Positions 1 through 6,482 of a stretch of DNA of 15,462 nucleotides are shown piece by piece. Every line of letters begins with the position of its first letter. Positions within the stretch are counted from its first letter, which is position 1. The notes under the pieces were generated by a model. It was not told where the DNA came from and made no database searches. It worked only from the letters and a program-made list of their open reading frames with translations. The position numbers were made by a program, and so were the translations under genes. The stretch is from the NCBI GenBank assembly GCA_947311455.1, contig CAMZKY010000035.1, positions 1 to 15,462 of the forward strand, given 5' to 3'. This DNA is from an uncultured Marinosulfonomonas sp. (GTDB lineage: Bacteria > Pseudomonadota > Alphaproteobacteria > Rhodobacterales > Rhodobacteraceae).

Positions 1-36
1 GGCAAGCAGTATGAAACCAAACTGAAAGGAAATTGA
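1..36 (+). CDS. C-terminal tail of an upstream reading frame (partial, unidentified)
   Basis: Reading from the first base gives eleven sense codons (GKQYETKLKGN) and then TGA at 34-36. The lysine-rich tail would suit the end of a real protein cut by the window edge, but eleven codons are too few to identify it. The next possible start, ATG at 38, lies one base after this stop, the kind of spacing seen in operons. The main alternative is that this is chance open sequence. Confidence 0.25.
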   Translation, partial: GKQYETKLKGN

Positions 37-37
37 T

Positions 38-100
38 ATGACCGAGAATGGCCAAATGGAAAATAGGGAAAGCCAGACAGGTTCACGTGTAAGGGCGTAA
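38..100 (+). CDS. possible 20-residue ORF (low support)
   Basis: ATG at 38 is preceded by an AAGGAA purine stretch about 8 bases upstream and is followed by 20 codons (MTENGQMENRESQTG...) to TAA at 98-100. It starts one base after the preceding stop, so coupled translation is possible. The peptide is polar, with no hydrophobic segment or recognisable motif. It may be a leader-like peptide in the element or a chance frame. I do not recognise it. Confidence 0.2.
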   Translation: MTENGQMENRESQTGSRVRA

Positions 101-135
101 CACCACCAGCTAACACTATGGAAACGCAACACTTC

Positions 136-163
136 TTGCATTTTAGGAATAAATGTCTATTCT
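136..163 (+). promoter_or_regulatory. candidate promoter for the 226-582 / recombinase pair
   Basis: TTGCAT (136-141) and TATTCT (158-163) are separated by 16 bases and resemble a sigma-70 -35/-10 pair. A start of transcription near 170 would leave a leader of about 55 bases before the ATG at 226. The match is only moderate and the surrounding sequence is AT-rich, so chance matches are likely. Confidence 0.3.
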
Positions 164-225
164 GTTCTGCTTATGTTCACAATGTGTGGGCGGCAAAACG
201 GAGAACGACAAGAAACGGAGACAAT

Positions 226-582
226 ATGACAGAGGGTAGTGAGAACAAAACAAATGGCGCGGGCAATATTGGCCCGCCCACACTTACGATTGATTGGGAA
301 TTATACGGCAAACATCTGGATGAAAGCGATTTGTCCGATGCCAAGAAGCGCGAATTCCTTGAAACCCTCTGGTCCATCGTTGTCAGCTTCGTTGATCTTG
401 GCTTCGGCGTGCATCCCTTGCAACAAGTGACGGACAATGCCTGTGCGCAACAGGCAGAAATTTCCAAATTTATCGCTGCCGAATCTAATTCGGTGATACC
501 ATTGGCAGATACCACCACACCCAAATTCAACGCATCCGCTGATCGGCAATCCGGCCCGTCGCAGGAAAGGAATCCAAAATGA
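226..582 (+). CDS. small conserved-looking partner protein upstream of the recombinase (118 aa)
   Basis: I chose the ATG at 226 because GGAG at 217-220 sits 5 bases upstream. The same frame is open back to an ATG at 118, but that stretch lacks a ribosome site and encodes an unlikely Cys/Arg-rich N-terminus. The product is soluble and acidic. Its core, about residues 18-62, reads LTIDWELYGKHLDESDLSD... and then a helix with LETLWSIVVSFVDLGFG. The C-terminus is low-complexity. No enzyme motif, signal peptide or membrane segment is visible. Its stop codon overlaps the recombinase start (ATGA at 579-582), so the two are almost certainly co-translated. From memory, proteins with this core recur next to serine recombinases in alphaproteobacteria; I could not check that. 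A role in regulating or directing recombination is an inference from position only. Confidence 0.75.
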   Translation: MTEGSENKTNGAGNIGPPTLTIDWELYGKHLDESDLSDAKKREFLETLWSIVVSFVDLGFGVHPLQQVTDNACAQQAEISKFIAAESNSVIPLADTTTPKFNASADRQSGPSQERNPK

Positions 583-2243
583 AGCCAAGCCCAAACGAGC
601 CAACCAAAGCTGTCATATATTGCCGAGTGTCCTCCAAGTCACAAGAGCTGGAAGGTCACGGGCTGGAATCTCAGGAAACCCGTTGCCGTGAATACGCCCG
701 CGCCAAGGGCTATCTAGTCGAAGCCACATTCCCTGACACCATAACTGGTGGTGGCGACTTTATGCAGCGTCCGGGTATGGTGGCTTTGTTGTCTTACCTT
801 GATGCTCAGCCTTCTGAAAACTATGTGGTGATCTTTGACGACCTCAAGCGCTTCGCCCGCGATACGCGCTTCCATCTGGATTTACGCGATGCGTTCCGTT
901 CGCGCGGTGCCCAAATCGAATGCCTGAACTTCAAATTTGAGGACTCACCCGAGGGTGAGTTCATTGAAACCATCATGGCCGCCCAAGGCGCGTTAGAGCG
1001 CAAACAGAACGGTCGCCAAGTGGCGCAAAAGATGAAGGCTCGCATGCAAAGCGGCTATTGGGTGCACGCCGCCCCTGTCGGCTATAAATACGAAATCGTT
1101 AAAGGGCGTGGGCGGATGTTGTTTGCCAACGGCACGCTCGCCACAATGATTCACGAGGCCTTTGAAGGCTTCGCCTCTGGTCGCTTTGGCTCGCAAGCCG
1201 AGGTGCGCCGTTTCTTTGAGCTGCACCCCGATTTCCCGCGCAATAAAAAGGGCGACATCCCCAACCAACGGGTTGCCGATGTTCTGAACAATCCACTTTA
1301 TACTGGCCATGTTTGCAGCGAAACCTACGGCATTGATTGGTTGAAAGGCCAGCATGAAGCCCTGATCAGCATTGATCTTTTCGACAAGGTGCGTGATCGC
1401 CTGAAAGGTTCCGCCAAAGTTCGCGTTCGCAAAAATATCGGCAACGACTTTGCCGCGCGCGGCTTTGTGACCTGTGGCGATTGTGGTGGCCCTCTGAGCA
1501 GTTCATGGTCGAAAGGGCGTGATCGCAGCTACGCCTATTACCTCTGCCAAGCCAAGGGCTGTGCCAGCTACGGCAAATCGATCCCCCGCGATAAGCTGGA
1601 AGGCGACATCGGCGAACTAATCAAAACCCTGCAACCAAGTCAAAACCTGTTTGAGCTGGTCAAGATTATGTTCCGCGATGCGTGGACTCAGCGTTTGGCC
1701 CAAGTCGAAGACATCGTTAAATCCGGCAAGAGCCAGATCAAAGCCATTGAAAAGCAAGTAGATGCCTTGCTGAGGCGCATCATCGACACCACCAACCCAA
1801 CCGTAATCCGCGCCTATGAAGGCAAAATCAGCGAATTGGAGCGCAGTAAGACCAAGCTACAAGACCAATTAGCACGTCATATCACGCCAACATCTGGCAC
1901 GTTCGAAGAAAAACTAGAACCAGCCCTGCAATTTCTCGCAAACCCTTGGAAACTATGGGAAAGCGGTCAAATCACCCTACGTCGTATGGTGCTAAAACTA
2001 GCCTTCACCGACCGCATCACCTACCACCGGAATCAAGGTGCTAGAACCACCAAAATAGCCTTACCATTCAAGGCTTTAGGGGGTGTTTTGTATAGGAAGA
2101 GTAGTAATGGTGCGGTCGGAGAGACTCGAACTCTCACGGGTCTTACCCCACAGCGACCTCAACGCTGCGCGTCTACCATTCCGCCACGACCGCACGTGAT
2201 CAAGCAGATAGTGCGCCGTATAACTGCTCGTTTCAGGGAATGA
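579..2243 (+). CDS. large serine recombinase (site-specific integrase), reading into a tRNA gene
   Basis: Large serine recombinases catalyse integration or excision of mobile elements through a phosphoserine-DNA intermediate. The N-terminal resolvase domain starts with AVIYCRVSS (about residues 11-19, catalytic Ser18). It continues with the conserved FDDLKRFARD segment near residues 86-95 and an ALERKQNG segment near 138-145. A recombinase domain follows, with NPLYTGHV near residue 240. A zinc ribbon has Cys pairs in CGDCGG and YYLCQAKGC (about residues 299-328). A coiled coil covers about residues 375-435. The start overlaps the stop of the upstream gene (ATGA). There is no stop before the tRNA-Leu gene: residues from about 510 to 539 (GETRTLTG...) are the antisense of the tRNA, and the last ~15 codons come from beyond it. 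The functional protein probably ends in effect near the ALPFKALGG motif (about residue 500), with the tail a by-product of integration. Family assignment is secure; which element it moves is not visible. Confidence 0.93.
   Translation: MKPSPNEPTKAVIYCRVSSKSQELEGHGLESQETRCREYARAKGYLVEATFPDTITGGGDFMQRPGMVALLSYLDAQPSENYVVIFDDLKRFARDTRFHLDLRDAFRSRGAQIECLNFKFEDSPEGEFIETIMAAQGALERKQNGRQVAQKMKARMQSGYWVHAAPVGYKYEIVKGRGRMLFANGTLATMIHEAFEGFASGRFGSQAEVRRFFELHPDFPRNKKGDIPNQRVADVLNNPLYTGHVCSETYGIDWLKGQHEALISIDLFDKVRDRLKGSAKVRVRKNIGNDFAARGFVTCGDCGGPLSSSWSKGRDRSYAYYLCQAKGCASYGKSIPRDKLEGDIGELIKTLQPSQNLFELVKIMFRDAWTQRLAQVEDIVKSGKSQIKAIEKQVDALLRRIIDTTNPTVIRAYEGKISELERSKTKLQDQLARHITPTSGTFEEKLEPALQFLANPWKLWESGQITLRRMVLKLAFTDRITYHRNQGARTTKIALPFKALGGVLYRKSSNGAVGETRTLTGLTPQRPQRCASTIPPRPHVIKQIVRRITARFRE
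2108..2193 (-). tRNA. tRNA-Leu(GAG)
   Basis: On the minus strand the gene reads GCGGTCG at the 5' end (2193-2187) and CGACCGC at the 3' end, which pair as a perfect 7-bp acceptor stem. They are followed by discriminator A and an encoded CCA (2110-2108). The anticodon arm has stem CAGCG/CGCTG around loop TTGAGGT, giving anticodon GAG (leucine, CUC/CUU codons). The TpsiC arm contains GTTCGAGTC. The long variable arm and 86-base length fit a class II leucine tRNA. It lies wholly inside the 3' end of the recombinase frame on the other strand, with its 3' end facing the element. That makes it the probable attachment site. Confidence 0.95.
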
Positions 2244-2434
2244 AAGAGGAAGATTTGGAATCTTTTCCCTCTCCGGTTTGCCAGTCTAGGCTGCTGCAGA
2301 CACATTGCGTTTGCGCGCACGATAGATAAGCACCGCTACAATCATTACGGATACTCGCCAAATAACGTGCGCACCGTGATCCGGCTGGGCAAAAGCGTAA
2401 ACAGATCGGCAAACCCCAAGGCCCGAAAATGAAA
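2194..2434. other. intergenic stretch with possible decayed coding remnant
   Basis: Apart from the end of the recombinase frame (to 2243) I find no credible gene here. On the minus strand a frame open from about 2463 down to TAG at 2286-2288 ends in a hydrophobic run plus basic tail (VMIVAVLIYRARKRNVSAAA). This looks like the end of a small membrane protein, but it has no proper start. A neighbouring minus frame is also open over much of the same stretch. An imperfect minus-strand hairpin at about 2247-2275 (AAGAT/ATCTT core with flanking GAGG/CCTC) is followed on that strand by a short pyrimidine run. None of this is strong. Confidence 0.3.
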
Positions 2435-2464
2435 TGCGAGCGGCAAATATAGTCGCCGCTCGCA
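2435..2464 (-). terminator. terminator of the peptidoglycan-binding protein gene
   Basis: A perfect 10-bp inverted repeat, TGCGAGCGGC (2435-2444) and GCCGCTCGCA (2455-2464), has a 10-base loop. Read on the minus strand the hairpin is followed by TTTCATTTTC. It lies 43 bases past the stop of the minus-strand gene ending at 2508, which fits an intrinsic terminator. The interrupted T run makes it less than ideal. Confidence 0.7.
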
Positions 2465-2507
2465 CTTGTTTCTCTCGGTAATGCTTTAGATAGTTGCTGT
2501 TAGTGTG

Positions 2508-4211
2508 CTATTCGCTCGCTGTTCCAAAGCTAAATGTGGGCAATGTAGAAACAGGTTGCGCATCTTCCTCAGCTCCAAAATCAAAACCCTGAACGCCGGT
2601 TGGCGCCGGTTGGAAAACCGCCTCGTGAATAAGCGCTGTTCGTTCGGGGTTACCCGGCGCAAAAACCGCAAGTGCACCGCCAGACAGCGCATCGAAACCG
2701 GCTTGATACCATCCTTTACCCAAGTCTGGGCGTTTGGTGACCCCAAAACCCTGAGTTAGGTGATGTCCAAGCAATTCAGCGTAAGCTGTTTGGCCCAACA
2801 CCGTCAACAACATGGCAGAACCAAGCACAACATCCATATTGTCGGTTCGATACCCGACGGACAAACAAACTTTTGCAGTGCCAGACAATTGCGCAGGGGC
2901 CATGCCGGTGCTGATCACAAACGTTTCTACCTCTTTGGTTACTTGATCATACGGTTTCAAAGACAATGCTGCGATTTGGTCTTTCATCGCGGGGCCAAAG
3001 GCATCACATTGCTGTTCAAGTTGTGTATTGGTAACCCCCACAAGTTTGCGGGCCATGTCCTCACCTTCAGAGATTGCGTATGTGCGCGCCAGACAAAACT
3101 GTTCTTCTAGAATAAAGTTCGGATCAGACATCGCAGCATTGGTTGCAAATCCACCATTACTGCTGGTTATCAAGCTGACCTGGTTGCAATGAGACGCAAG
3201 CGATGCTTGCACGGAATCATTTGCCATAAAATTAGGCAATGCCGAAAGAGGAGCGGCGGCCGCATCTGTTGACGCAGTCCGAACTGATGGAATTGCAGTT
3301 GGAACGGGTTGCCCTACAACTTGGGTGGTTTGAGGCAGTGTTTGCGCTGGAGGGGTAACGGGGGCCGTAACCATTTGGGTGGTCGGGGCATCCACTTTTG
3401 CGCACGTGTCACCATGGCAATTGAACATTGCAGGCACAACATTAAAGGCCTGAAAATCATTGCGTTGATATCCCTTAGGCGTGGACAAGAAAATTCGCAC
3501 CGCACAATTATCAGCGTTACACCAAAACGCGCTACCGGTCACCGAAGTATCCAGAATATAATCGGTTCGCCCATCTGCATTCATATCGGCAAGCTGTACA
3601 AATCCAGCCCGTTGGATCAGCTGCATCGCCGTTGGGTCCGAACTTTTGGCTATTTCACGCACCGAGGCAGACACAGCAGGCGGAAGCCCACCCAATGATC
3701 CACCACCAGCGCCGGCAAAGTTATTTCCGCCGCCTGTTTGTTCCTCACGGTACGCAATCAGTAAGCCACGTGTTCCTTGACCTTGTTCATCAATCAGCTG
3801 TTGGGTTGCGTACCCCCCGGATTGAGCACGGTTAAACGAATTGACCAGAAAATCTCTTTCGTAGAGAGACAGTTTTCCGGTAACACCATAGCCCATAAAG
3901 GCCTGATATTGAGAGATTGCAGCGCGCGATTTACGTCCTAAGGCTCCGTCGGGTGTTCCTGCAGGGAAACCAAAATAGTTAAGCGAATTTTGAATTTCCC
4001 GATTAGCAGCCCGCGTTGCTCTACTTGCACCTGTGCGGCGTGTTGTGCGGCGCGTGGTTGTATGGCGGCTCTGGCTATTGGCAATAGCTCCACCAATAAT
4101 ACCACCGATGATGCCCCCCACAATACCGTCGTTACCGGCCGCAGCTTCTGTTACGGGCGAAATGCCCACAGCAAGCGCAAGAAATCCGGCTGAAATTTTT
4201 TTTGAACACAT
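2508..4211 (-). CDS. secreted peptidoglycan-binding-domain protein (567 aa)
   Basis: The ATG at 4211 is preferred: GGAGG lies 5 bases upstream of it, and translation from there begins with a signal peptide, MCSKKISAGFLALAVGISPV.., probably cleaved near residues 23-26. A TTG four codons further upstream lies within that ribosome site's flank and is unlikely. The mature protein starts with a glycine zipper (GIVGGIIGGIIGGAI, residues 29-43) that may associate with membrane. An Arg/Thr-rich linker (49-70) follows. A PG_binding_1-like domain covers residues 71-130 (IQNSLNYFGF...DGALGRKSRAAISQYQ). Next come a Gly-rich linker and a segment with the calcium-loop-like pattern DxNxDGxxD at residues 209-217, with four nearby Cys (231, 236, 265, 270) that could form disulfides. 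A Pro/Thr/Gln linker leads to a helical C-terminal domain of unknown type. The likely location is the periplasm, bound to the cell wall. No catalytic motif is visible, so the role is open. Confidence 0.85.
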   Translation of the reverse strand: MCSKKISAGFLALAVGISPVTEAAAGNDGIVGGIIGGIIGGAIANSQSRHTTTRRTTRRTGASRATRAANREIQNSLNYFGFPAGTPDGALGRKSRAAISQYQAFMGYGVTGKLSLYERDFLVNSFNRAQSGGYATQQLIDEQGQGTRGLLIAYREEQTGGGNNFAGAGGGSLGGLPPAVSASVREIAKSSDPTAMQLIQRAGFVQLADMNADGRTDYILDTSVTGSAFWCNADNCAVRIFLSTPKGYQRNDFQAFNVVPAMFNCHGDTCAKVDAPTTQMVTAPVTPPAQTLPQTTQVVGQPVPTAIPSVRTASTDAAAAPLSALPNFMANDSVQASLASHCNQVSLITSSNGGFATNAAMSDPNFILEEQFCLARTYAISEGEDMARKLVGVTNTQLEQQCDAFGPAMKDQIAALSLKPYDQVTKEVETFVISTGMAPAQLSGTAKVCLSVGYRTDNMDVVLGSAMLLTVLGQTAYAELLGHHLTQGFGVTKRPDLGKGWYQAGFDALSGGALAVFAPGNPERTALIHEAVFQPAPTGVQGFDFGAEEDAQPVSTLPTFSFGTASE

Positions 4212-4440
4212 ATTTTCCTCCAAGCTTTAAAGAATCAATTTGGCGGGTCGATTTTAACACAAATGTGTTTGAAAATCACGTATTCGTTCAGCTTATGCGC
4301 TAAATAGCAGATGCGAGGTGCAGCTTATAGGCTTGCATCAAAGCCTATTAATCCTGCGTCACCAAATACAGCGTGACTTCCGACCTACACGGTTTTAGTT
4401 AAGCCGTAGTCACTTGATCCTTGATAAGGTAAATTGAAAA
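4212..4440. promoter_or_regulatory. divergent intergenic region between the peptidoglycan-binding gene and lipB
   Basis: This gap must hold the promoters of both flanking genes. For the minus-strand gene a possible -10, TAAAAT, lies at about 4252-4257, but its -35 partner is poor. A 14-base palindrome, AACACA-AA-TGTGTT (4256-4269), overlaps that -10 and could be an operator. On the plus side an 8-bp hairpin, ATAGGCTT/AAGCCTAT (4327-4334 and 4341-4348), lies 92 bases before lipB, with no T run. I cannot place the lipB promoter. Confidence 0.4.
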
Positions 4441-5091
4441 ATGGTCGAATGGATCACCAGCACGGGGCTTACCCCCTACCCCGATGCCGTTACCGAAATG
4501 GAGAAGCGCGCCGCAGGGATTGCCGATGGGACCATGGATGAGGCGATCTGGCTCGTCGAACATCCGCCGCTTTACACCGCCGGCACCAGCGCAAAATCCG
4601 CCGATTTGGTTGATCCTGACCGGTTTCCGGTGTTCGAAAGCAAACGCGGCGGGCAATATACCTATCACGGGCCCGGGCAACGGGTGGCCTATGCGATGCT
4701 GGATGTGGGCGCGCGCGGGCGCGATGTGCGCAAATTTGTGCAGCAGCTGGAAAACTGGGTGATCGGCACCTTGGCGGATTTCAACGTCAAAGGCGTGCAA
4801 CGTGACGGGCGGGTTGGCGTATGGGTGGTGCGCGATGACAAGCCGCTTTATCCCGACGGAACCCCGCAAGAAGACAAAATCGCCGCCATCGGCGTGCGCC
4901 TGCGCAAATGGGTCAGTTTTCACGGGATTTCAATCAATGTTGAACCCGCGTTAGAGCATTATTCCGGCATTATCCCCTGTGGCATTCAGAAATACGGCGT
5001 CACAAGTCTGGTTGATCTTGGGCTGCCTGTAACCATGCAAGACGTTGATATTGCCTTAAGATCAAACTTTACCAAAGTTTTTGATACATAA
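4441..5091 (+). CDS. lipB: octanoyltransferase LipB
   Basis: LipB moves octanoate from octanoyl-ACP to a lysine of lipoyl-domain proteins such as pyruvate and 2-oxoglutarate dehydrogenase E2 and glycine cleavage GcvH. This is the first step of endogenous lipoate synthesis in the cytoplasm. Family motifs are all present: HPPLYTAG at residues 41-48, the signature GGQYTYHGPGQ at 70-80, the active-site lysine in DKIAAIGVR (Lys146), and the catalytic cysteine in SGIIPCGI (Cys180). The length of 216 residues is usual. The ATG at 4441 has only a weak upstream AAGG (4426-4429), but the N-terminus aligns with the family pattern and no better start is seen. It is followed 102 bases later by the cytochrome gene. 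Confidence 0.95.
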   Translation: MVEWITSTGLTPYPDAVTEMEKRAAGIADGTMDEAIWLVEHPPLYTAGTSAKSADLVDPDRFPVFESKRGGQYTYHGPGQRVAYAMLDVGARGRDVRKFVQQLENWVIGTLADFNVKGVQRDGRVGVWVVRDDKPLYPDGTPQEDKIAAIGVRLRKWVSFHGISINVEPALEHYSGIIPCGIQKYGVTSLVDLGLPVTMQDVDIALRSNFTKVFDT

Positions 5092-5193
5092 AATCGACAC
5101 ATTGGAACAAATTGTCACTCTTGCCCTTTTATATTGTCGCAGATCAACTATTTAAAACAGAGGACGCGAATCCAAAAATCAAACGAGGTTTAC

Positions 5194-5622
5194 ATGAAAA
5201 CTCTTACAACTCTTGCTCTTGTGGCATTCACCGCAGCTGCCGCTGCACCCGCATTTGCAGAAGGTGACATCGCCAAAGGCGAGAAAACCTTCAAAAAATG
5301 CAAAGCCTGCCACATGATTGTTGCACCTGACGGAACAAAAATCGTTAAAGGCGGCAAAACCGGCCCTAACCTTTACGGTGTCATCGGCCGCGTTGCCGGC
5401 ACCCAGGAAGATTTCGGCAAATACAGCGCTGGCATGAAAGCCCTTAGCGAAGCCGGTTTCACATGGGACGAAGCCTCTTTGGTCGAATGGTCCGCCAACC
5501 CTAAAGATTTCCTGAAAGCCCACGACGCGCCAGCCAAAACCGGCATGTCGTTCAAACTGAAAAAAGGCGGCGAAGATGTTGCAGCCTATTTGGCGTCTGT
5601 TGGCCCTGCACCTGCTGAATAA
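5194..5622 (+). CDS. cycA: periplasmic cytochrome c2
   Basis: This is a soluble monohaem electron carrier between the cytochrome bc1 complex and terminal oxidases (or reaction centres or denitrification enzymes in relatives). The start is ATG 5194, with GAGG at 5185-5188, 5 bases upstream, and a clear signal peptide cleaved after AFA at residue 22. An in-frame ATG at 5134 adds only a polar, unlikely N-terminus. The haem site is CKACH (residues 36-40, Cys36/Cys39/His40). The distal ligand is Met118 in KTGMSFKL. KTGPNLYGVIGR (55-66) and AGTQEDF (68-74) match, from memory, the larger Rhodobacter-type cytochrome c2. The size is 142 residues, about 120 mature. It is likely transcribed alone, with its own terminator at 5681. 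The name cycA is by family resemblance; c550 (cycA of Paracoccus) is the same group. Confidence 0.9.
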   Translation: MKTLTTLALVAFTAAAAAPAFAEGDIAKGEKTFKKCKACHMIVAPDGTKIVKGGKTGPNLYGVIGRVAGTQEDFGKYSAGMKALSEAGFTWDEASLVEWSANPKDFLKAHDAPAKTGMSFKLKKGGEDVAAYLASVGPAPAE

Positions 5623-5680
5623 GTAACGACTCAGATCTGCCGCTTTGACCTAAATCAGAGCAGCACCACAGAATAAACCA

Positions 5681-5710
5681 AGCCGCGAGAATGATTTCTC
5701 GCGGCTTTTT
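5681..5710 (+). terminator. intrinsic terminator of the cytochrome c2 gene
   Basis: An 11-bp perfect stem, AGCCGCGAGAA (5681-5691) and TTCTCGCGGCT (5696-5706), has a TGAT loop and is followed by a T run to 5710. It lies 58 bases after the stop codon, a textbook intrinsic terminator on the plus strand. Confidence 0.92.
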
Positions 5711-5764
5711 GCCGGCCTGAAGAAAAAACCGTTAAAACCTTGCCCCCCGCAACCTAAGAGAGCA

Positions 5765-5778
5765 TTGATCTAGATCGA
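5765..5778. promoter_or_regulatory. FNR/CRP-family-like binding palindrome
   Basis: TTGATCTAGATCGA differs at one base from the FNR/FnrL consensus TTGAT-N4-ATCAA and contains the perfect 10-base palindrome GATCTAGATC. It lies between the terminator of the cytochrome gene and the structured region before the membrane-protein gene. Oxygen-responsive control would suit a cytochrome neighbourhood, but one palindrome does not prove a functional site. Confidence 0.4.
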
Positions 5779-5787
5779 ATTGCAAAC

Positions 5788-5910
5788 TATGACTTGAGGG
5801 GGGGCTTGTCACGCGAATTGCCATTTGCGTGATTGCTAGGGCGTAGACCTAGGCCAATCCACATCGTGACAAATCATCAGGGCCTCGGTATATATCGGGG
5901 CCCTTTTTTT
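5788..5910 (+). ncRNA. candidate small RNA or structured 5' leader ending in a terminator
   Basis: A possible promoter, TTGATC (5765-5770) and TATGAC (5788-5793) with a 17-base spacer, would start transcription near 5800. The RNA would begin in a seven-G run (5798-5804). It would then fold a 10-bp hairpin with two G-U pairs (5808-5817 with 5824-5833, loop TTGCCA), a 5-bp hairpin CTAGG/CCTAG (5836-5840 with 5848-5852), and the terminator at 5880-5910. There is no credible ORF inside. It could be a free sRNA of about 110 bases, or a leader or attenuator controlling the gene at 5925. It resembles no RNA family I can name. Promoter strength and transcription are unproven. Confidence 0.4.
5880..5910 (+). 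terminator. strong intrinsic terminator 15 bases before the next start codon
   Basis: GGGCCTCG (5880-5887) pairs with CGGGGCCC (5896-5903), with one G-U, around an 8-base AT-rich loop. Seven T follow (5904-5910). The cytochrome gene already has its own terminator 170 bases upstream, so this one must end another transcript: a small RNA, or an attenuated leader of the gene at 5925. Confidence 0.88.
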
Positions 5911-5924
5911 ACAGGATTATCAAG

Positions 5925-6482
5925 ATGAATATTCTCTACATCTATTGCGCGGTCTGGATTGCGGTGCCGCTGCTTGGCCTTGTGATTGCCACCATGGCCG
6001 GTGTGGCCAAACACTGGCGCGGGTTGATGTTTTATCTGTCTGCCCTAATTGCCCTAGGCGTGAGCGCCCTGTTTATCGCTGATCCGCTAAAGATGTTCCT
6101 TGATACAATTGACCCTGATTTTTACCGCCAAATCAAACGGGCGGATGCCGGTAATTATTTCCTGAGCCAACTGGCAAATTACAGTGTTCTTGCCCTTGGC
6201 ATGGGGCTTGTCACCTTTATACGCCCGCATGTGTCGGTGATGCTGGTATCGGTGCAGTTCTGGCTGTTTCACCTGGGCGCGTTGATTTCAATCGTGCCAT
6301 TGGCATGGTGGGCAATGCAACAAGAACCCGGCCCGCTTGTCGCCCCCGCAAACCCCGGCGCCTGGAGCATCATCGCCACTTACGGAATTATTCTGATTTT
6401 GCTGTCTGTGCTACTTTTGCTTGGCTTGGTCATGTGGGCATTCTGGACAAAAATGAAAACCGCAGGAGCAAAAGAAACCTAG
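5925..6482 (+). CDS. five-helix integral membrane protein, possibly oxidase-subunit-I-related
   Basis: The protein has 185 residues, with AGGA (5913-5916) 8 bases before the ATG. Predicted membrane helices are at about residues 5-27, 33-52, 83-99, 104-130 and 147-174, separated by a polar segment near 53-82 and a Pro-rich loop at 135-146. The last two helices, QFWLFHLGALISIVP and WSIIATYGIILILLSV, recall by eye the final helices of haem-copper oxidase subunit I. The protein is far too short to be a full subunit and lacks the expected set of haem histidines. The stop TAG overlaps the GTG start of the DUF2244 gene by one base, so the two are coupled. A terminator lies just before the start codon, so expression may depend on read-through. 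Function is unknown; the proximity of cytochrome c2 hints at respiration but proves nothing. Confidence 0.8.
   Translation: MNILYIYCAVWIAVPLLGLVIATMAGVAKHWRGLMFYLSALIALGVSALFIADPLKMFLDTIDPDFYRQIKRADAGNYFLSQLANYSVLALGMGLVTFIRPHVSVMLVSVQFWLFHLGALISIVPLAWWAMQQEPGPLVAPANPGAWSIIATYGIILILLSVLLLLGLVMWAFWTKMKTAGAKET

Noticed and set aside
2286..2463. Minus-strand frame ending VMIVAVLIYRARKRNVSAAA
   Set aside because: It looks like a membrane-protein tail but has no usable start and overlaps a terminator hairpin. At best it is a decayed remnant, so it is not called as a gene.
4212..4223. TTG start adding MEEN to the peptidoglycan-binding protein
   Set aside because: The GGAGG ribosome site lies inside this extension, 5 bases before the ATG at 4211, and the signal peptide begins at that ATG.
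4327..4348. 8-bp hairpin ATAGGCTT/AAGCCTAT as a terminator
   Set aside because: No T run follows on either strand and no gene ends nearby that needs it.
4399..4923. 174-codon minus-strand frame opposite lipB
   Set aside because: It lies wholly antisense to an unmistakable lipB with all catalytic residues, has no ribosome site and has a composition (His/Gly/Pro-rich) typical of antisense frames in GC-biased genes.
5134..5193. 20-codon N-terminal extension of cytochrome c2
   Set aside because: It would put a polar, basic stretch before a perfect signal peptide; GAGG fits the ATG at 5194.
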